Positions 49,942 through 62,777 of a DNA stretch of 64,000 bases are shown here, in pieces. Source of the DNA: Actinomycetes bacterium (lineage in GTDB: Bacteria > Actinomycetota > Actinomycetes > Mycobacteriales > Mycobacteriaceae); contig JAHZJB010000139.1 in assembly GCA_022601135.1 (NCBI GenBank), positions 27,826 to 91,825 of the forward strand, read 5' to 3'. The notes beneath the pieces were generated by a model. It worked only from the letters and a program-made list of their open reading frames with translations. It searched no databases and was not told where the DNA came from. Every line of letters begins with the position of its first letter. Position 1 is the stretch's first letter. The translations under genes and the position numbers were made by a program.

Positions 49942-51060
49942 GTGACTATTTCTCAGCGCCGCGACCGGTTGCGCCAGCGCCTCGCGGTGGCAGGGCTAGA
50001 CGCTTTGCTGGTGTCGGATCTGCTCAACATCCGATACTTGTCAGGATTCACCGGTTCGAACGCTGCGTTGCTGATCCTCGCCGAGGGTGAACCGCCGGTG
50101 CTGTGCACCGATGGCCGCTACCGTACCCAGGCCGCCGAGCAGGCAGTTGATGCCGAGATCGCCATCGATCGGGCGTGTGGTCCGCACCTCGTGAAGCGCG
50201 CGGCCGAAGCCGGTGTGCGCAGACTCGGCTTCGAAAGCCACGTCGTCACCGTCGATGGGTTCGCCGCACTCGACCGCGCAGCCGGTGAGCAGTGCGAACT
50301 GGTGCGTGCCGGCGGGACAGTGGAGGGTCTGCGCGAGGTCAAGGACGCCGGCGAGGTTGCGCTGCTCAGACTCGCGTGTGAGGCGGCTGACGCAGCGCTC
50401 AAGGACCTGATAGAGCGCGGTGGCCTGCGCCCTGGTCGTACTGAGAAAGAGGTCGGGCGCGAGTTGGAGGCATTGATGCTCGATCACGGTGCCGACACAA
50501 TGTCGTTCGAGACCATCGTCGCGACCGGGCCGAATTCGGCGATCCCGCATCACCGGCCCACGGACGCGGTCCTGGCCGCAGGGGACTTCGTCAAGATCGA
50601 CTTCGGCGCCCTGGTGTGTGGCTACCACTCAGACATGACCCGTACGTTTGTGCTCGCACCAATCGCCCAGTGGCAAAGCGACATTTACGGCCTGGTCGCC
50701 GCCGCGCAGCGAGCCGGCCGGGAAGCGCTGGTGCCCGGGGCTGAGCTGAGTGGGATCGACGCGGCAGCACGCCAGGTCATCAACGCCGCCGGCTATGCGG
50801 AAAACTTCGGGCACGGTCTCGGCCACGGGGTGGGCCTGCAGATCCACGAAGCGCCGGGGATCAACGCCGCGGCCGCCGGTACACTCCTTGCGGGCTCTAC
50901 GGTGACGGTCGAGCCCGGCGTCTATCTGCCTGACCGGGGCGGTGTCCGTATCGAGGACACGCTGGTGGTGGCCGGGCACGGTGGCGCAGGCAGCAACGTC
51001 GGGGCTGATAGTCCCGAACTACTGACCCGGTTCCCCAAGGAACTGGTGGTCCTCTCGTAG
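49942..51060 (+). CDS. pepQ: Xaa-Pro aminopeptidase family (M24) peptidase
   Basis: A 372-aa M24 peptidase (Rv2535c, PepQ/PepP-like) that removes residues before proline. Creatinase N-domain first (LLVSDLLNIRYLSGFTGSNA), then the pita-bread domain with metal ligands visible in KIDFGALVCGYHSDMTRTF (two Asp), GHGLGHGVGLQIHE (His), VTVEPGVYLP and GVRIEDTLVV (Glu). GTG start, probably leaderless. efp follows after 18 bases and is likely cotranscribed, a common pepQ-efp-nusB arrangement. Confidence 0.93.
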   Translation: MTISQRRDRLRQRLAVAGLDALLVSDLLNIRYLSGFTGSNAALLILAEGEPPVLCTDGRYRTQAAEQAVDAEIAIDRACGPHLVKRAAEAGVRRLGFESHVVTVDGFAALDRAAGEQCELVRAGGTVEGLREVKDAGEVALLRLACEAADAALKDLIERGGLRPGRTEKEVGRELEALMLDHGADTMSFETIVATGPNSAIPHHRPTDAVLAAGDFVKIDFGALVCGYHSDMTRTFVLAPIAQWQSDIYGLVAAAQRAGREALVPGAELSGIDAAARQVINAAGYAENFGHGLGHGVGLQIHEAPGINAAAAGTLLAGSTVTVEPGVYLPDRGGVRIEDTLVVAGHGGAGSNVGADSPELLTRFPKELVVLS

Positions 51061-51078
51061 CTAGGAGAACAACCGACC

Positions 51079-51642
51079 GTGGCATCGACCGCAGATTTCA
51101 AGAACGGGCTCATCTTGCACATCGACGGCCAGCTCTGGCAGATCGTCGAGTTCCAGCACGTCAAGCCCGGCAAGGGGCCGGCCTTCGTGCGGACGAAGCT
51201 GAAGAATGTGCTGTCCGGCAAAGTCGTCGACAAGACTTACAACGCGGGGGTGAAGGTGGAGACCGCGACCGTGGACCGTCGCGACGCGACCTATCTCTAC
51301 CGGGACGGGTCCGACTACGTGTTCATGGACAGCGAGGACTATGAACAGCACCCGTTGTCCGAGTCGCTTGTCGGTCGAGCCGCGGGGTTCCTGTTGGAGA
51401 GCATGCCCGTGCAGATCGCGTTCCACGACGGGGTGGCGTTGTATCTCGAGCTGCCGGTTACGGTTGAACTCGTGGTCGCTTCGACCGAACCCGGCCTGCA
51501 GGGCGACCGGTCCAGCGCGGGGACCAAGCCGGCGACGTTGGAGACCGGAGCCGAAATCCAGGTGCCGCTGTTCATCAATACCGGTGACAAGCTCAAGGTG
51601 GACTCCCGCGACGGCAGCTATCTGGGAAGGGTCAATGCCTGA
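51079..51642 (+). CDS. efp: Elongation factor P
   Basis: EF-P (187 aa) relieves ribosome stalling at polyproline stretches. The N-terminal KOW-like domain ends with the modification loop [15 protein letters not shown], whose Lys34-region tip contacts the P-site tRNA, followed by two OB domains with the family signature [26 protein letters not shown] at the C-terminus. AGGAGA precedes the GTG. The end overlaps nusB. The proline-rich SecD in this same window is a plausible client. Confidence 0.97.
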   Translation: MASTADFKNGLILHIDGQLWQIVEFQHVKPGKGPAFVRTKLKNVLSGKVVDKTYNAGVKVETATVDRRDATYLYRDGSDYVFMDSEDYEQHPLSESLVGRAAGFLLESMPVQIAFHDGVALYLELPVTVELVVASTEPGLQGDRSSAGTKPATLETGAEIQVPLFINTGDKLKVDSRDGSYLGRVNA

Positions 51643-52126
51643 CCGCAGGGGCGACCGGGGCCGTCACCAGGCCCGCAAGCGTGCCGTCGACCTGTTGTTC
51701 GAGGCGGACGCCCGCGGGGTGACCCCAGCCGAAGTTGCAGAGTCGCGAAACGCGTTGGTGCAGAACCCATCCGAAGACATGCCGACGCTCAATCCCTACA
51801 CGGTTACCGTCGCGCGCGGTGTGACGGAGCATTCGTCGCATGTCGACGACCTGATCGCGGCCCACTTGCAGGGTTGGACGCTGGACCGGCTGCCCGCGGT
51901 CGACCGGGCGATCCTGCGGGTCGCGGTCTGGGAGCTGCTCCATGGCGAGGATGTTCCTGAGCCGGTGGCCGTCGATGAGGCTGTTGAACTGGCCAAGGAG
52001 CTATCAACCGACGAGTCACCAGGGTTCGTCAACGGCGTCCTCGGACAGATCATGCTCGTCACGCCGCAAATCCGGGCGGCGGCTGCGGCGGTACAGGGTG
52101 GCCCCGAGGGTAGTGACCGCACGTAG
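51635..52126 (+). CDS. nusB: NusB, transcription antitermination factor
   Basis: NusB (163 aa, Rv2533c) is the all-helical factor that with NusE binds boxA RNA during rRNA transcription. Conserved segments are [55 protein letters not shown] and FVNGVLGQI. The ATG lies inside the end of efp with GGGAAGG upstream, so the two are coupled. The 83-bp gap after it separates it from a convergent serine hydrolase gene and holds only a short GC palindrome. Confidence 0.95.
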   Translation: MPDRRGDRGRHQARKRAVDLLFEADARGVTPAEVAESRNALVQNPSEDMPTLNPYTVTVARGVTEHSSHVDDLIAAHLQGWTLDRLPAVDRAILRVAVWELLHGEDVPEPVAVDEAVELAKELSTDESPGFVNGVLGQIMLVTPQIRAAAAAVQGGPEGSDRT

Positions 52127-52209
52127 TTGAGACGCAACATCACGGGGCCCCGGTTCGTGGTCGCAGACGAGGCGGCGTCGCAGGTGATACCCCGCCCATA
52201 CGCAGTGCG

Positions 52210-53412
52210 CTATAGGTCTAGCTCCGCGTAGGTTCGGCGGACGAATTTCGGTTGGGCGCCATGCAGCTTCGCGAGTGAGGTGTTGCCCGCGACAGCGGCG
52301 GCGGCGTCGACGGTCAAATTGGGGAAGTTCTGGATGAGATACACCAGGATGAGGTCGGCCGACGGATCGGCCTGCCACCACGTGCCGTAGGCGCCAGGCC
52401 AGGAGAAGGTTCCGGGTCCGCCTGGACCGAATAGTTGACTGGATTTCGCCGGGTCGGTGACGACGGACAGGTTCAGCCCGAACCCGCGGCCGACCCAGAA
52501 CGGCGCCCCCAGAAAATCATGACGCTTCTGCTCATCGGTGAGCCGGTCGGCGCGCATCAACATGACCGACTCCTCGGAGAGCACGCGCACCCCGTCGAGT
52601 GTTCCACCGGAAAGCAGCATCCGGGCGAAACGCAAATAGTCGTCCACTGTCGACCAGAGGCCGGCGCCACCGGCACAGAACGGAGGATCGACGACGGGTG
52701 CGGGTCCCATCACGTCGTCGCGCAGCGTAGTGCCTTCGAGCTGATACATGGCGGCGGCCCGGCGTCGGCCGGCGTTCCCGACATGGAAGCCGGTGTCCGC
52801 CATCCCCAGTGGCGCCAAGATCCGTTGGTCGAGCACTTCGCTCAACGGCTTTCCCTCGATACGGGATAACGCGATGCCAAGAACGTCGGTGGAGTGGCTG
52901 TAGGTGAGGCGGTGGCCCGGCTGATGCACGAGGGGAAGAGCGGCGAGGTCGGCGAGCCAGCGATCCTGATCCTGTCGCTTGGGGAGCTTGCGGTAGGCGT
53001 CCGACAGAGGCCCTCGCACCGAGAACATGTAGGCCAATCCGCTGCGGTGCGTCATCAGATCCTCGATCGTGATGTGTCGCTGCGCGGGCACCGTACGTTC
53101 CAGCGGAGCGTGAGGCTCCACCAGCACACGCATGTCGTCGAGCTCGGGCAGCCAGGTCACGACAGGGTCGGTCAGCGCGAGCTTGCCCTCGTCGATGAGC
53201 GACAGGGCCGCGGCCACCGTAACCGGTTTGGTCATCGAGGCGATCCGGAAGATCGTGTCGCGCTGCATCGGCAGCCGAGCGTCAACATCCCGATAACCCA
53301 GCTCGTTGACCTGCAGTACCTTGCCCGATTGCCAGACCAACGTGACCGCCCCGGCCAGCAAGCCCGCGTCGATTGCCGCGACGACGGAGGTCTTGTTGCG
53401 GTCGAGGTTCAT
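52210..53412 (-). CDS. Beta-lactamase-family serine hydrolase
   Basis: A 400-aa class C beta-lactamase/esterase fold protein. The nucleophile motif S-x-x-K is in FRIASMTKPVTVAAALSL near 57, the Tyr motif is YSHS in LTYSHSTDVLG, and GTWWQADPSADLILVYLIQ forms the C-terminal strand that replaces the KTG motif. No signal peptide, so probably a cytoplasmic esterase or lipase-like enzyme (mycobacterial LipL type) rather than a drug-resistance enzyme. It sits alone between nusB and pyrR on the opposite strand, at the junction of two conserved blocks. Confidence 0.88.
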   Translation of the reverse strand: MNLDRNKTSVVAAIDAGLLAGAVTLVWQSGKVLQVNELGYRDVDARLPMQRDTIFRIASMTKPVTVAAALSLIDEGKLALTDPVVTWLPELDDMRVLVEPHAPLERTVPAQRHITIEDLMTHRSGLAYMFSVRGPLSDAYRKLPKRQDQDRWLADLAALPLVHQPGHRLTYSHSTDVLGIALSRIEGKPLSEVLDQRILAPLGMADTGFHVGNAGRRRAAAMYQLEGTTLRDDVMGPAPVVDPPFCAGGAGLWSTVDDYLRFARMLLSGGTLDGVRVLSEESVMLMRADRLTDEQKRHDFLGAPFWVGRGFGLNLSVVTDPAKSSQLFGPGGPGTFSWPGAYGTWWQADPSADLILVYLIQNFPNLTVDAAAAVAGNTSLAKLHGAQPKFVRRTYAELDL

Positions 53413-53504
53413 CGCGCCAGATTAAGGGAACGGATGAGCTCGCAAGCAGTCGAGTGTCCGTATTCCGCGCGGTGTGTAGCCATCGGGCTCGCCACTGCGG
53501 CAGG

Positions 53505-53513
53505 TGCTAAGCT
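53505..53513 (+). promoter_or_regulatory. Candidate extended -10 promoter of the pyr operon
   Basis: TGCTAAGCT combines an extended TG motif with a TANNNT -10, about 70 bases before pyrR. Transcription would begin near 53520 and give a leader of about 60 bases containing the PyrR hairpin. Confidence 0.45.
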
Positions 53514-53541
53514 GCCCGCAGTTTTCGACATCCTTTAACGA

Positions 53542-53567
53542 TCCGTTCTGTGAGGCGGAGAAGGAGG
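53542..53567 (+). promoter_or_regulatory. PyrR-binding hairpin and adjoining ribosome site
   Basis: TCCG (53542-53545) pairs with CGGA (53556-53559) around the loop TTCTGTGAGG, which resembles the PyrR anti-antiterminator consensus UCCNGNGAGG with one change. The Shine-Dalgarno GAAGGAGG (53560-53567) follows at once, so PyrR bound here would cover the ribosome site. PyrR-dependent translational repression at such a site is established in M. smegmatis, where UMP is the expected corepressor. Confidence 0.7.
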
Positions 53568-53579
53568 TCCGGCTCACCC

Positions 53580-54164
53580 GTGGGCTCGCCCGACCATGCC
53601 GGTGCTGCTGACCGGGATTTGATGTCCGCAGCGGATGTCAGCCGAACCATCGCCCGCATGGCCCACCAGATCATCGAGAAGACCGCTCTCGACGGCCCCG
53701 ACGGCCCACGGGTGGTTCTGCTGGGCATTCCGACACGCGGCGTCACGCTGGCAACCCGCCTGGCGCGCAACATTGGCGAATTCAGCCGCGCCGAGGTTGC
53801 GCACGGGGCCCTGGATATCACGCTGTACCGCGACGATCTCATGAGTAAGCCACCGCGCGCGCTGGCGGCCACGTCGATCCCCGACGGTGGTATCGACGAT
53901 GCGCTGGTGATCCTCGTCGACGACGTGCTGTACTCCGGCCGGTCGGTGCGTTCGGCCCTAGATGCATTGCGGGATCTGGGCCGTCCTCGGGCCGTCCAGC
54001 TGGCGGTGCTGGTGGACCGCGGACATCGGGAGCTTCCGATTCGCGCGGACTACGTCGGGAAGAACGTGCCGACATCGCGCGAGGAGAACGTCAAGGTCCG
54101 GTTGACCGAGGATGATGGCCACGAAGGTGTGCGGGTGGCCCCGTACGGCGGGCCGGCGCGCTGA
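53580..54164 (+). CDS. pyrR: PyrR, pyr operon RNA-binding regulator / uracil phosphoribosyltransferase
   Basis: PyrR (194 aa, Rv1379 homologue) binds the pyr leader RNA when UMP is high and represses the operon; it also has some uracil phosphoribosyltransferase activity. The PRPP loop [21 protein letters not shown] is near 114-134 and DITLYRDDL near 84. I chose GTG 53580, which gives the family length and lies 12 bases after AAGGAGG; an upstream in-frame GTG at 53550 falls inside the regulatory hairpin. Its stop overlaps pyrB by one base. Confidence 0.95.
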   Translation: MGSPDHAGAADRDLMSAADVSRTIARMAHQIIEKTALDGPDGPRVVLLGIPTRGVTLATRLARNIGEFSRAEVAHGALDITLYRDDLMSKPPRALAATSIPDGGIDDALVILVDDVLYSGRSVRSALDALRDLGRPRAVQLAVLVDRGHRELPIRADYVGKNVPTSREENVKVRLTEDDGHEGVRVAPYGGPAR

Positions 54165-55165
54165 TGCGGCATCTCCTCGCCGCCGCTGACCTCTCCCGAG
54201 AGGACGCCACCGCCATACTCGACAATGCCGACCGATTCCGGGAGGCGCTGTTGGGTCGGGAGGTCAAGAAGTTGCCCACCCTGCGGGGCCGCACCATCAT
54301 CACGATGTTCTATGAGAACTCCACCCGCACTCGGGTGTCTTTCGAGGTGGCCGGTAAGTGGATGAGCGCTGACGTGATCAATGTCAGCGCCTCGGGGTCA
54401 TCGGTGGCCAAGGGAGAGTCACTGCGTGACACCGCGCTGACTTTGCGCGCCGCCGGCGCCGACGCGTTGATAGTGCGCCATCCTGCTTCGGGTGCCGCCC
54501 AGCAACTCGCCGCCTGGACGGCGGTGGCGGACGACCCAGCGGCGAGCCCGTCGGTCATCAATGCGGGTGACGGTACCCACGAACACCCCACCCAGGCGCT
54601 GCTCGACGCTTTGACGATCCGGCAGCGACTGGGTGCGATCGTGGGCAAGCGGGTGGTGATCGTCGGCGACGTGCTGCACAGCCGGGTCGCGCGGTCCAAT
54701 GTCGCGCTGCTGCACACGCTCGGTGCGGAGGTGGTACTCGTCGCGCCACCCACGTTGCTGCCGGTCGGTGTGTACGACTGGCCGGTGACGGTCTCGCATG
54801 ATCTGGACGCCGAACTCCCAATGGCCGACAGCGTGTTGATGCTGCGCGTCCAAGCCGAGCGGATGAGCGGCGGATTCTTTCCCTCCTCGCGGGAGTACTC
54901 GGTGCGCTACGGACTCTCAGAAAAGCGCCAGGCTCGGCTGGCCGAGCATGTCGCGGTGTTGCACCCGGGGCCGATGCTGCGCGGCATGGAGATTGCTCAT
55001 TCGGTGGCGGATTCGTCGCAATCCGCGGTATTGCAACAGGTTTCCAACGGTGTGCACGTCCGCATGGCTGTGCTCTTCCACCTGTTGGTCGGATCCGATT
55101 TGGGGGAACCACACTCGCCCGCTGACGGTCATTCCGCCACAGGGGGAGAGGCGATCAGCGCATGA
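54164..55165 (+). CDS. pyrB: Aspartate carbamoyltransferase catalytic subunit
   Basis: PyrB (333 aa) condenses carbamoyl phosphate and aspartate in UMP synthesis. The carbamoyl phosphate motif is [13 protein letters not shown] near 47-59, followed by [15 protein letters not shown] with the catalytic Lys, [12 protein letters not shown] near 145 and [11 protein letters not shown] near 267 (aspartate loop). No regulatory pyrI is present; in this operon type the regulation comes from PyrR. The ATG overlaps the pyrR stop and the TGA overlaps the pyrC ATG. Confidence 0.97.
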   Translation: MRHLLAAADLSREDATAILDNADRFREALLGREVKKLPTLRGRTIITMFYENSTRTRVSFEVAGKWMSADVINVSASGSSVAKGESLRDTALTLRAAGADALIVRHPASGAAQQLAAWTAVADDPAASPSVINAGDGTHEHPTQALLDALTIRQRLGAIVGKRVVIVGDVLHSRVARSNVALLHTLGAEVVLVAPPTLLPVGVYDWPVTVSHDLDAELPMADSVLMLRVQAERMSGGFFPSSREYSVRYGLSEKRQARLAEHVAVLHPGPMLRGMEIAHSVADSSQSAVLQQVSNGVHVRMAVLFHLLVGSDLGEPHSPADGHSATGGEAISA

Positions 55166-56472
55166 CGAAACCCGATCGTCCGCCGGTGCTGATCAGAGGT
55201 GTCCGCCCCTACGGTGAGGGTGACGGTGTCGACGTGCTGTTCGACGAGGGGCAAATCCGGGGCATCGGTGCAGACCTCCCCGCCCCACCGGGGTGCACGG
55301 TCATCGACGCCCAAGGGCAGATCTTGTTGCCCGGGTTCGTCGACCTGCACACACACCTGCGTGAGCCCGGACGAGAGTACGCCGAGGACATCGAAACCGG
55401 TTCGGCTGCAGCGGCGCTCGGCGGTTACACGGCAGTGTTCGCGATGGCCAATACTGATCCGGTCGCAGATAGCGCCGTGGTTACCGACCATGTGTGGCAC
55501 CGCGGCCAGCAGGTGGGCCTGGTCGACGTGCACCCGGTGGGTGCGGTGACCGTCGGCCTCAAAGGTCAACATTTGACCGAGATGGGCCTGATGGCTGCCG
55601 GTGTCGGACAGGTCAGGATGTTCTCCGACGACGGCCTCTGCGTGGACGACCCACTGGTGATGCGCCGAGCGCTCGAATACGCCAACGGCCTTGGCGCGCT
55701 GATCGCCCAGCATGCCGAAGAGCCGCGCCTGACCGTAGGAGCGGTCGCCCATGAAGGCTCGATTGCCGCCCGGCTCGGGCTGGCCGGCTGGCCGCGTGCC
55801 GCCGAGGAATCGATCGTCATCCGCGATGCGTTGCTAGCCCGCGACGCCGGTGCCCGTGTGCACATCTGCCATGCCTCCACCGCGGGAACCGTCGAACTCC
55901 TGAGGTGGGCAAAGGGGCAAGGGATTTCGATCACCGCGGAGGTCACTCCGCATCACCTCCTGCTCGACGACACCCGGCTGTACAGCTACGACGGGCGCAA
56001 TCGGGTGAACCCACCGCTGCGTGAGGCCAGCGACGCCGTCGCGCTGCGCCAGGCGCTCTCCGACGGTGTGATCGATTGTGTCGCAACCGATCACGCACCG
56101 CATGCCGCGCACGAGAAGGTGTGCGAGTTCGCCAGCGCCCGGCCCGGCATGCTGGGGTTGCAGACGGCACTGTCGGTGGTCGCCGAAACGATGGTCCAAT
56201 CGGGCCTGATGACGTGGCGTGACGTGGCCCGCGTGATGAGCGAGAGCCCCGCCCGCATCGTTGGGTTGCCCGACCAGGGAAGGCCTTTGGAGGTGGGCGA
56301 ACCGGGCAACGTGACGGTGATCGACCCCGACGCGACGTGGACGGTCAGCGGCCCGGCGCTGGCCAGCAGGTCAGACAACACGCCCTATCAGGACATGGTG
56401 CTGCCCGCAGTGGTCACAACGACTCTGCTGCGCGGCGCCGTCACCGCGCGTGACGGTGAGGTGTGGGGGTGA
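55162..56472 (+). CDS. pyrC: Dihydroorotase
   Basis: PyrC (436 aa, class I dihydroorotase) cyclises carbamoyl aspartate. Metal-binding motifs: [13 protein letters not shown] near 54-66 (two His), [10 protein letters not shown] near 234, and [14 protein letters not shown] near 307 with the catalytic Asp. Length fits the class. The ATG overlaps the pyrB stop (ATGA) and the end overlaps the next gene's GTG, so translation is coupled through the operon. Confidence 0.97.
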   Translation: MTKPDRPPVLIRGVRPYGEGDGVDVLFDEGQIRGIGADLPAPPGCTVIDAQGQILLPGFVDLHTHLREPGREYAEDIETGSAAAALGGYTAVFAMANTDPVADSAVVTDHVWHRGQQVGLVDVHPVGAVTVGLKGQHLTEMGLMAAGVGQVRMFSDDGLCVDDPLVMRRALEYANGLGALIAQHAEEPRLTVGAVAHEGSIAARLGLAGWPRAAEESIVIRDALLARDAGARVHICHASTAGTVELLRWAKGQGISITAEVTPHHLLLDDTRLYSYDGRNRVNPPLREASDAVALRQALSDGVIDCVATDHAPHAAHEKVCEFASARPGMLGLQTALSVVAETMVQSGLMTWRDVARVMSESPARIVGLPDQGRPLEVGEPGNVTVIDPDATWTVSGPALASRSDNTPYQDMVLPAVVTTTLLRGAVTARDGEVWG

Positions 56473-56972
56473 ACACATCAACGCTGGTCGCCTCGCTGAT
56501 CATGGCCGGGGTGGTTGCCCTGGTGATCGCGGTGCTGATCCAAGCGATGATTCGCGGATGGCGGCGCCGCGCTGAGCGACAGGAGCAGGTGGTGGGCACG
56601 TTGCCCCCGCTGCCAGAGACAGTGGGTCCGGCGATCGTCGCCGCCACCAAGGGGTTGTATGTCGGCAGCACGATGGTGCCGCACTGGAACGACCGTGTCG
56701 CCGCCGCTGACCTGGGGTTCCGGGCCAAGGCTGTCCTCAGTCGCTACCCGGAGGGAATTATGTTGCAGCGCATGGGCGCCGGGCCGATCTGGATTCCTGA
56801 CGATGCAGTTGTCGAGATTCGCGCCGAGAAGAAGCTGGCCGGAAAGGTGCTCACGCATGAGGGCATTCTGGCCATCCGCTGGCGGCTGCCGACGGGCACC
56901 GAGATAGACACTGGATTTCGCGCCGACGACCGTCGGGACTACACGAAATGGCTTCCCGAGGAGGTCGGATGA
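56469..56972 (+). CDS. Conserved membrane protein of the pyr operon (Rv1382-like)
   Basis: A 167-aa protein with one N-terminal membrane helix (about 6-27), a basic [12 protein letters not shown] cytoplasmic flank, and a soluble domain containing [24 protein letters not shown] and [19 protein letters not shown]. It is conserved between pyrC and carA in mycobacteria (Rv1382) but has no established role; a PH-like fold is possible. The start is taken as GTG 56469, overlapping the pyrC stop; GTG 56463 is an alternative. It overlaps carA by four bases. Confidence 0.8.
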   Translation: MNTSTLVASLIMAGVVALVIAVLIQAMIRGWRRRAERQEQVVGTLPPLPETVGPAIVAATKGLYVGSTMVPHWNDRVAAADLGFRAKAVLSRYPEGIMLQRMGAGPIWIPDDAVVEIRAEKKLAGKVLTHEGILAIRWRLPTGTEIDTGFRADDRRDYTKWLPEEVG

Positions 56973-58093
56973 TCGCGCACAAAGCCGTCCTGGTGCTTGA
57001 GGATGGCCGTATCTTCACCGGGACGGAGTTCGGAGCGGTCGGTGAGACGCTGGGTGAGGCGGTGTTCTCCACGGGCATGTCGGGCTACCAGGAAACGCTC
57101 ACCGACCCCAGCTACCATCGGCAGATCGTGGTGGCCACCGCGCCCCAGATTGGGAACACCGGCTGGAATCTCGAGGACAGCGAGAGTCGGGCTGACAAGA
57201 TCTGGGTGGCCGGTTACGCGGTACGTGATCCGTCGCCGCGTGCGTCGAACTGGCGCGCCACCACCACCCTCCAGGACGAGTTGGTGCGGCAGGGCGTCGT
57301 CGGCATCGCCGGCATCGACACCCGGGCGGTTGTTCGCCATCTGCGTAGCCGCGGTTCGATGAAGGCCGGGGTGTTCAGTGGGGCCGCACTGGCCGACGCG
57401 GACGAGTTGCTGACCCGGGTGCGCGGGCAGGCCGCAATGCTCGGCGCGGACCTGGCGGGCGAAGTCAGCACCGACCGTAGCTACGTCGTCGAACCCGAAG
57501 GGCCGCTGCGGTATACCGTCGCGGCCTTGGATCTGGGCATCAAAACCAACACCCCTCGGAACTTCACCAGGCGCGGCATCCGTACTCACGTGTTGCCATC
57601 GTCAGTCGGCTTCAGCGAGATTGCCGATCTGCGCCCAGACGGCGTGTTCCTGTCCAACGGCCCGGGCGATCCGGCGACCGCCGGGCACCTGGTGGCGGTG
57701 ACACAAGAGGTGCTCAACGCTGGAATTCCGCTGTTCGGCATTTGCTTTGGTAATCAGATCCTGGGGCGCGCCCTGGGGCTTGGCACCTACAAGATGACCT
57801 TCGGACACCGTGGCATCAACATCCCGGTGATAGACCACGCCACCGGTCGGGTCGCGATCACCGCGCAGAATCACGGCTTCGCACTCGAAGGTGAAGCCGG
57901 CGAGGAGTTCGACTCGCCCTACGGGCGCGCCACCGTGAGCCATACGTGCGCTAACGACGGTGTGGTGGAAGGGATCAAACTACTCAGCGGGCGGGCATTC
58001 TCGGTGCAGTACCACCCGGAAGCCGCTGCTGGTCCCCGCGACGCCGAGTATCTGTTCGATCAGTTTGTCGATGTGATGGCAGGGACGAGATGA
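56969..58093 (+). CDS. carA: Carbamoyl-phosphate synthase small subunit
   Basis: CarA (374 aa) is the glutaminase subunit that feeds ammonia to CarB. The N-terminal domain has [16 protein letters not shown] near 37; the class I amidotransferase domain has the nucleophile Cys in [11 protein letters not shown] near 262 and the catalytic His/Glu in [12 protein letters not shown] near 343. The ATG at 56969 follows GAGGAGG and overlaps the upstream stop. A copy of the dispersed palindromic element begins six bases after its TGA, separating it from carB. Confidence 0.97.
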   Translation: MIAHKAVLVLEDGRIFTGTEFGAVGETLGEAVFSTGMSGYQETLTDPSYHRQIVVATAPQIGNTGWNLEDSESRADKIWVAGYAVRDPSPRASNWRATTTLQDELVRQGVVGIAGIDTRAVVRHLRSRGSMKAGVFSGAALADADELLTRVRGQAAMLGADLAGEVSTDRSYVVEPEGPLRYTVAALDLGIKTNTPRNFTRRGIRTHVLPSSVGFSEIADLRPDGVFLSNGPGDPATAGHLVAVTQEVLNAGIPLFGICFGNQILGRALGLGTYKMTFGHRGINIPVIDHATGRVAITAQNHGFALEGEAGEEFDSPYGRATVSHTCANDGVVEGIKLLSGRAFSVQYHPEAAAGPRDAEYLFDQFVDVMAGTR

Positions 58094-58099
58094 CCGCGA

Positions 58100-58157
58100 C
58101 CGAGCAGTCTGATACATGTTTCGGCGGCGTGTCCTGTTCAGACACGCGCGCTCGCGC
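58100..58157 (-). repeat. Dispersed palindromic element, copy D, between carA and carB
   Basis: On the minus strand this 58-bp copy begins GCGCGAGCGCGCGTGTCTG and ends CAGACTGCTCGG. The shared block GCGAGCGCGCGTGTC matches copies A and B exactly, and CGAGC pairs with GCTCG at the other end; the middle is shorter. It interrupts the pyr operon inside the 77-bp carA-carB gap; the carB ribosome site (AGGGGAAG) follows directly. Confidence 0.8.
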
Positions 58158-58170
58158 AGAGGGGAAGTAG

Positions 58171-61524
<3,354 letters not shown>

Positions 61525-61526
61525 GG

Positions 61527-62369
61527 ATGGGCGGGTTTGGCCACCGCCTGTCCCGCGCCGTGGCGCAACGGGGTCCGCTGTGCGTGGGTATCGACCCGCA
61601 CCCTGGACTGCTGAGCGCCTGGGGGCTACCGGTCGACCCCGACGGTCTGGCCCGGTTCAGCGACATCTGCCTGAGAGCGTTCGAGGGTTTTGCCGTCGTC
61701 AAGCCACAAGTGGCGTTCTTCGAGGCGTACGGGTCGGCGGGATACCGGGTGCTCGAGCACACGATCGCCGGACTGCGAGAGGGCGGCGTGCTCGTTCTCG
61801 CCGATGCCAAGCGGGGCGATATCGGCTCGACCATGGCGGCCTATGCCGAGGCCTGGGCGGGGGACTCGCCGCTGGCCGCGGACGCCGTCACCGCCTCGCC
61901 CTACCTGGGCTTCGGATCCCTGCAGCCGCTGCTGGACACGGCGCGAGAACGCGACCGTGGGGTTTTCGTCTTGGCGGCCACATCCAATCCCGAAGGCGCA
62001 TCCGTTCAGCGCGCCGTGGTGAGGGGGCGAGACGCGAACCGATCGGTGGCCCAGTCCGTCGTCGACGCCGCGGCGGCGGTCAACGAACAGACGTGCCCCC
62101 CCGGCGGGAACGGCTCGGTCGGCGTGGTCGTGGGTGCGACGCTGACCGATCCGCCCGATGTCAGCGCGCTGCGCGGGCCCGTGCTGGTCCCCGGGGTAGG
62201 GGCCCAGGGCGGCCGTCCCGAGGCGCTGGCGGGCCTCGGCGGGGCGCTACCCGGGCAGCTTCTGCCGGCCGTGTCGCGCGAGATACTGCAGGCCGGGCCC
62301 GAAGTCGCCGCGCTGCGTGGGGCCGCCTCGCGGATGCGTGATGCCCTCGCCTACTTGAACGAAGCGTGA
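61527..62369 (+). CDS. pyrF: Orotidine 5'-phosphate decarboxylase
   Basis: PyrF (280 aa) decarboxylates OMP to UMP, the last step. It is the mycobacterial-type (long) OMP decarboxylase: [12 protein letters not shown] near 20 and the catalytic Lys/Asp cluster in [22 protein letters not shown] near 92-113. The ATG follows the carB stop by two bases. The 3' end lies in a 19-bp tandem duplication that includes its TGA. This closes the pyr operon; no PE/PPE genes follow, unlike M. tuberculosis. Confidence 0.96.
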   Translation: MGGFGHRLSRAVAQRGPLCVGIDPHPGLLSAWGLPVDPDGLARFSDICLRAFEGFAVVKPQVAFFEAYGSAGYRVLEHTIAGLREGGVLVLADAKRGDIGSTMAAYAEAWAGDSPLAADAVTASPYLGFGSLQPLLDTARERDRGVFVLAATSNPEGASVQRAVVRGRDANRSVAQSVVDAAAAVNEQTCPPGGNGSVGVVVGATLTDPPDVSALRGPVLVPGVGAQGGRPEALAGLGGALPGQLLPAVSREILQAGPEVAALRGAASRMRDALAYLNEA

Positions 62370-62391
62370 ACGCTTGAACGAAGCGTGAACG
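62354..62391 (+). repeat. 19-bp tandem duplication spanning the pyrF stop
   Basis: CTTGAACGAAGCGTGAACG is repeated head to tail (62354-62372 and 62373-62391). The first copy encodes the last residues of PyrF and its TGA; the second lies just past the gene, so the duplication leaves the protein unchanged. Confidence 0.9.
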
Positions 62392-62393
62392 AA

Positions 62394-62407
62394 GGTCGGT
62401 CCCGACC
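62394..62407 (+). terminator. Short hairpin after pyrF
   Basis: GGTCGG and CCGACC, 25 bases past the pyrF stop, can form a tight stem. It follows the end of the pyr operon but lacks a T-tract, so it is only a weak terminator candidate. Confidence 0.35.
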
Positions 62408-62646
62408 GGCCCGGATGCCAGCCTGCCGTCAGATGGCCCGGTATTTGGGTTGCATCCGGATCGGCGCGACACGCCCGAAGAGCGGTGACCAGCGAAAAAT
62501 TTCTGCATGGATCGGGCTCACGCGGGGGCCGCACCGGCCGACAATGGTCCGGGTAGCTCGTAATTCTCATCCGCGGTTCGTGAATACCATCGATATGCAG
62601 GGCTTTTAGTCGTATTCGTGGCCGGTGGAGCGGCGTGGAGGTGCTT

Positions 62647-62697
62647 GTGAGTACGGTCGGCAACTCCTCGGCGGCGCCCTGCACGCTGGGCTTTTGA
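62647..62697 (+). CDS. Candidate 16-residue leader peptide upstream of mihF
   Basis: A short frame, GTG to TGA, encoding MSTVGNSSAAPCTLGF, preceded at five bases by a near-perfect Shine-Dalgarno GTGGAGG (62635-62641). Its third codon positions are mostly G or C, as in real genes here. It ends 112 bases before mihF. The 440-bp region 62370-62809 has no other gene I can support. It could be a leader peptide or a chance frame. Confidence 0.3.
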   Translation: MSTVGNSSAAPCTLGF

Positions 62698-62719
62698 GGC
62701 GTCAACCCGGGGGTGGGGT

Positions 62720-62725
62720 TAGCGT
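62720..62725 (+). promoter_or_regulatory. Possible -10 element for mihF
   Basis: TAGCGT fits TANNNT and lies about 85 bases before the mihF GTG, downstream of the candidate leader peptide. No convincing -35 is seen. Confidence 0.3.
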
Positions 62726-62758
62726 TAGTCAGCCCGCGTGGGTACGGTCGTGCTCGCT

Positions 62759-62777
62759 GGCTGGTTGTCGACCAGCC
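62759..62777 (+). promoter_or_regulatory. Perfect 7-bp hairpin in the mihF leader
   Basis: GGCTGGT (62759-62765) and ACCAGCC (62771-62777) flank a five-base loop, 32 bases before the mihF GTG. It could be an RNA hairpin in the 5' leader or a DNA dyad bound by a regulator. Confidence 0.45.

Noticed and set aside
52140..52160. GC palindrome after nusB as a terminator
   Set aside because: CGGGGCCCCG is self-complementary but leaves no room for a loop, so it cannot form a normal hairpin.
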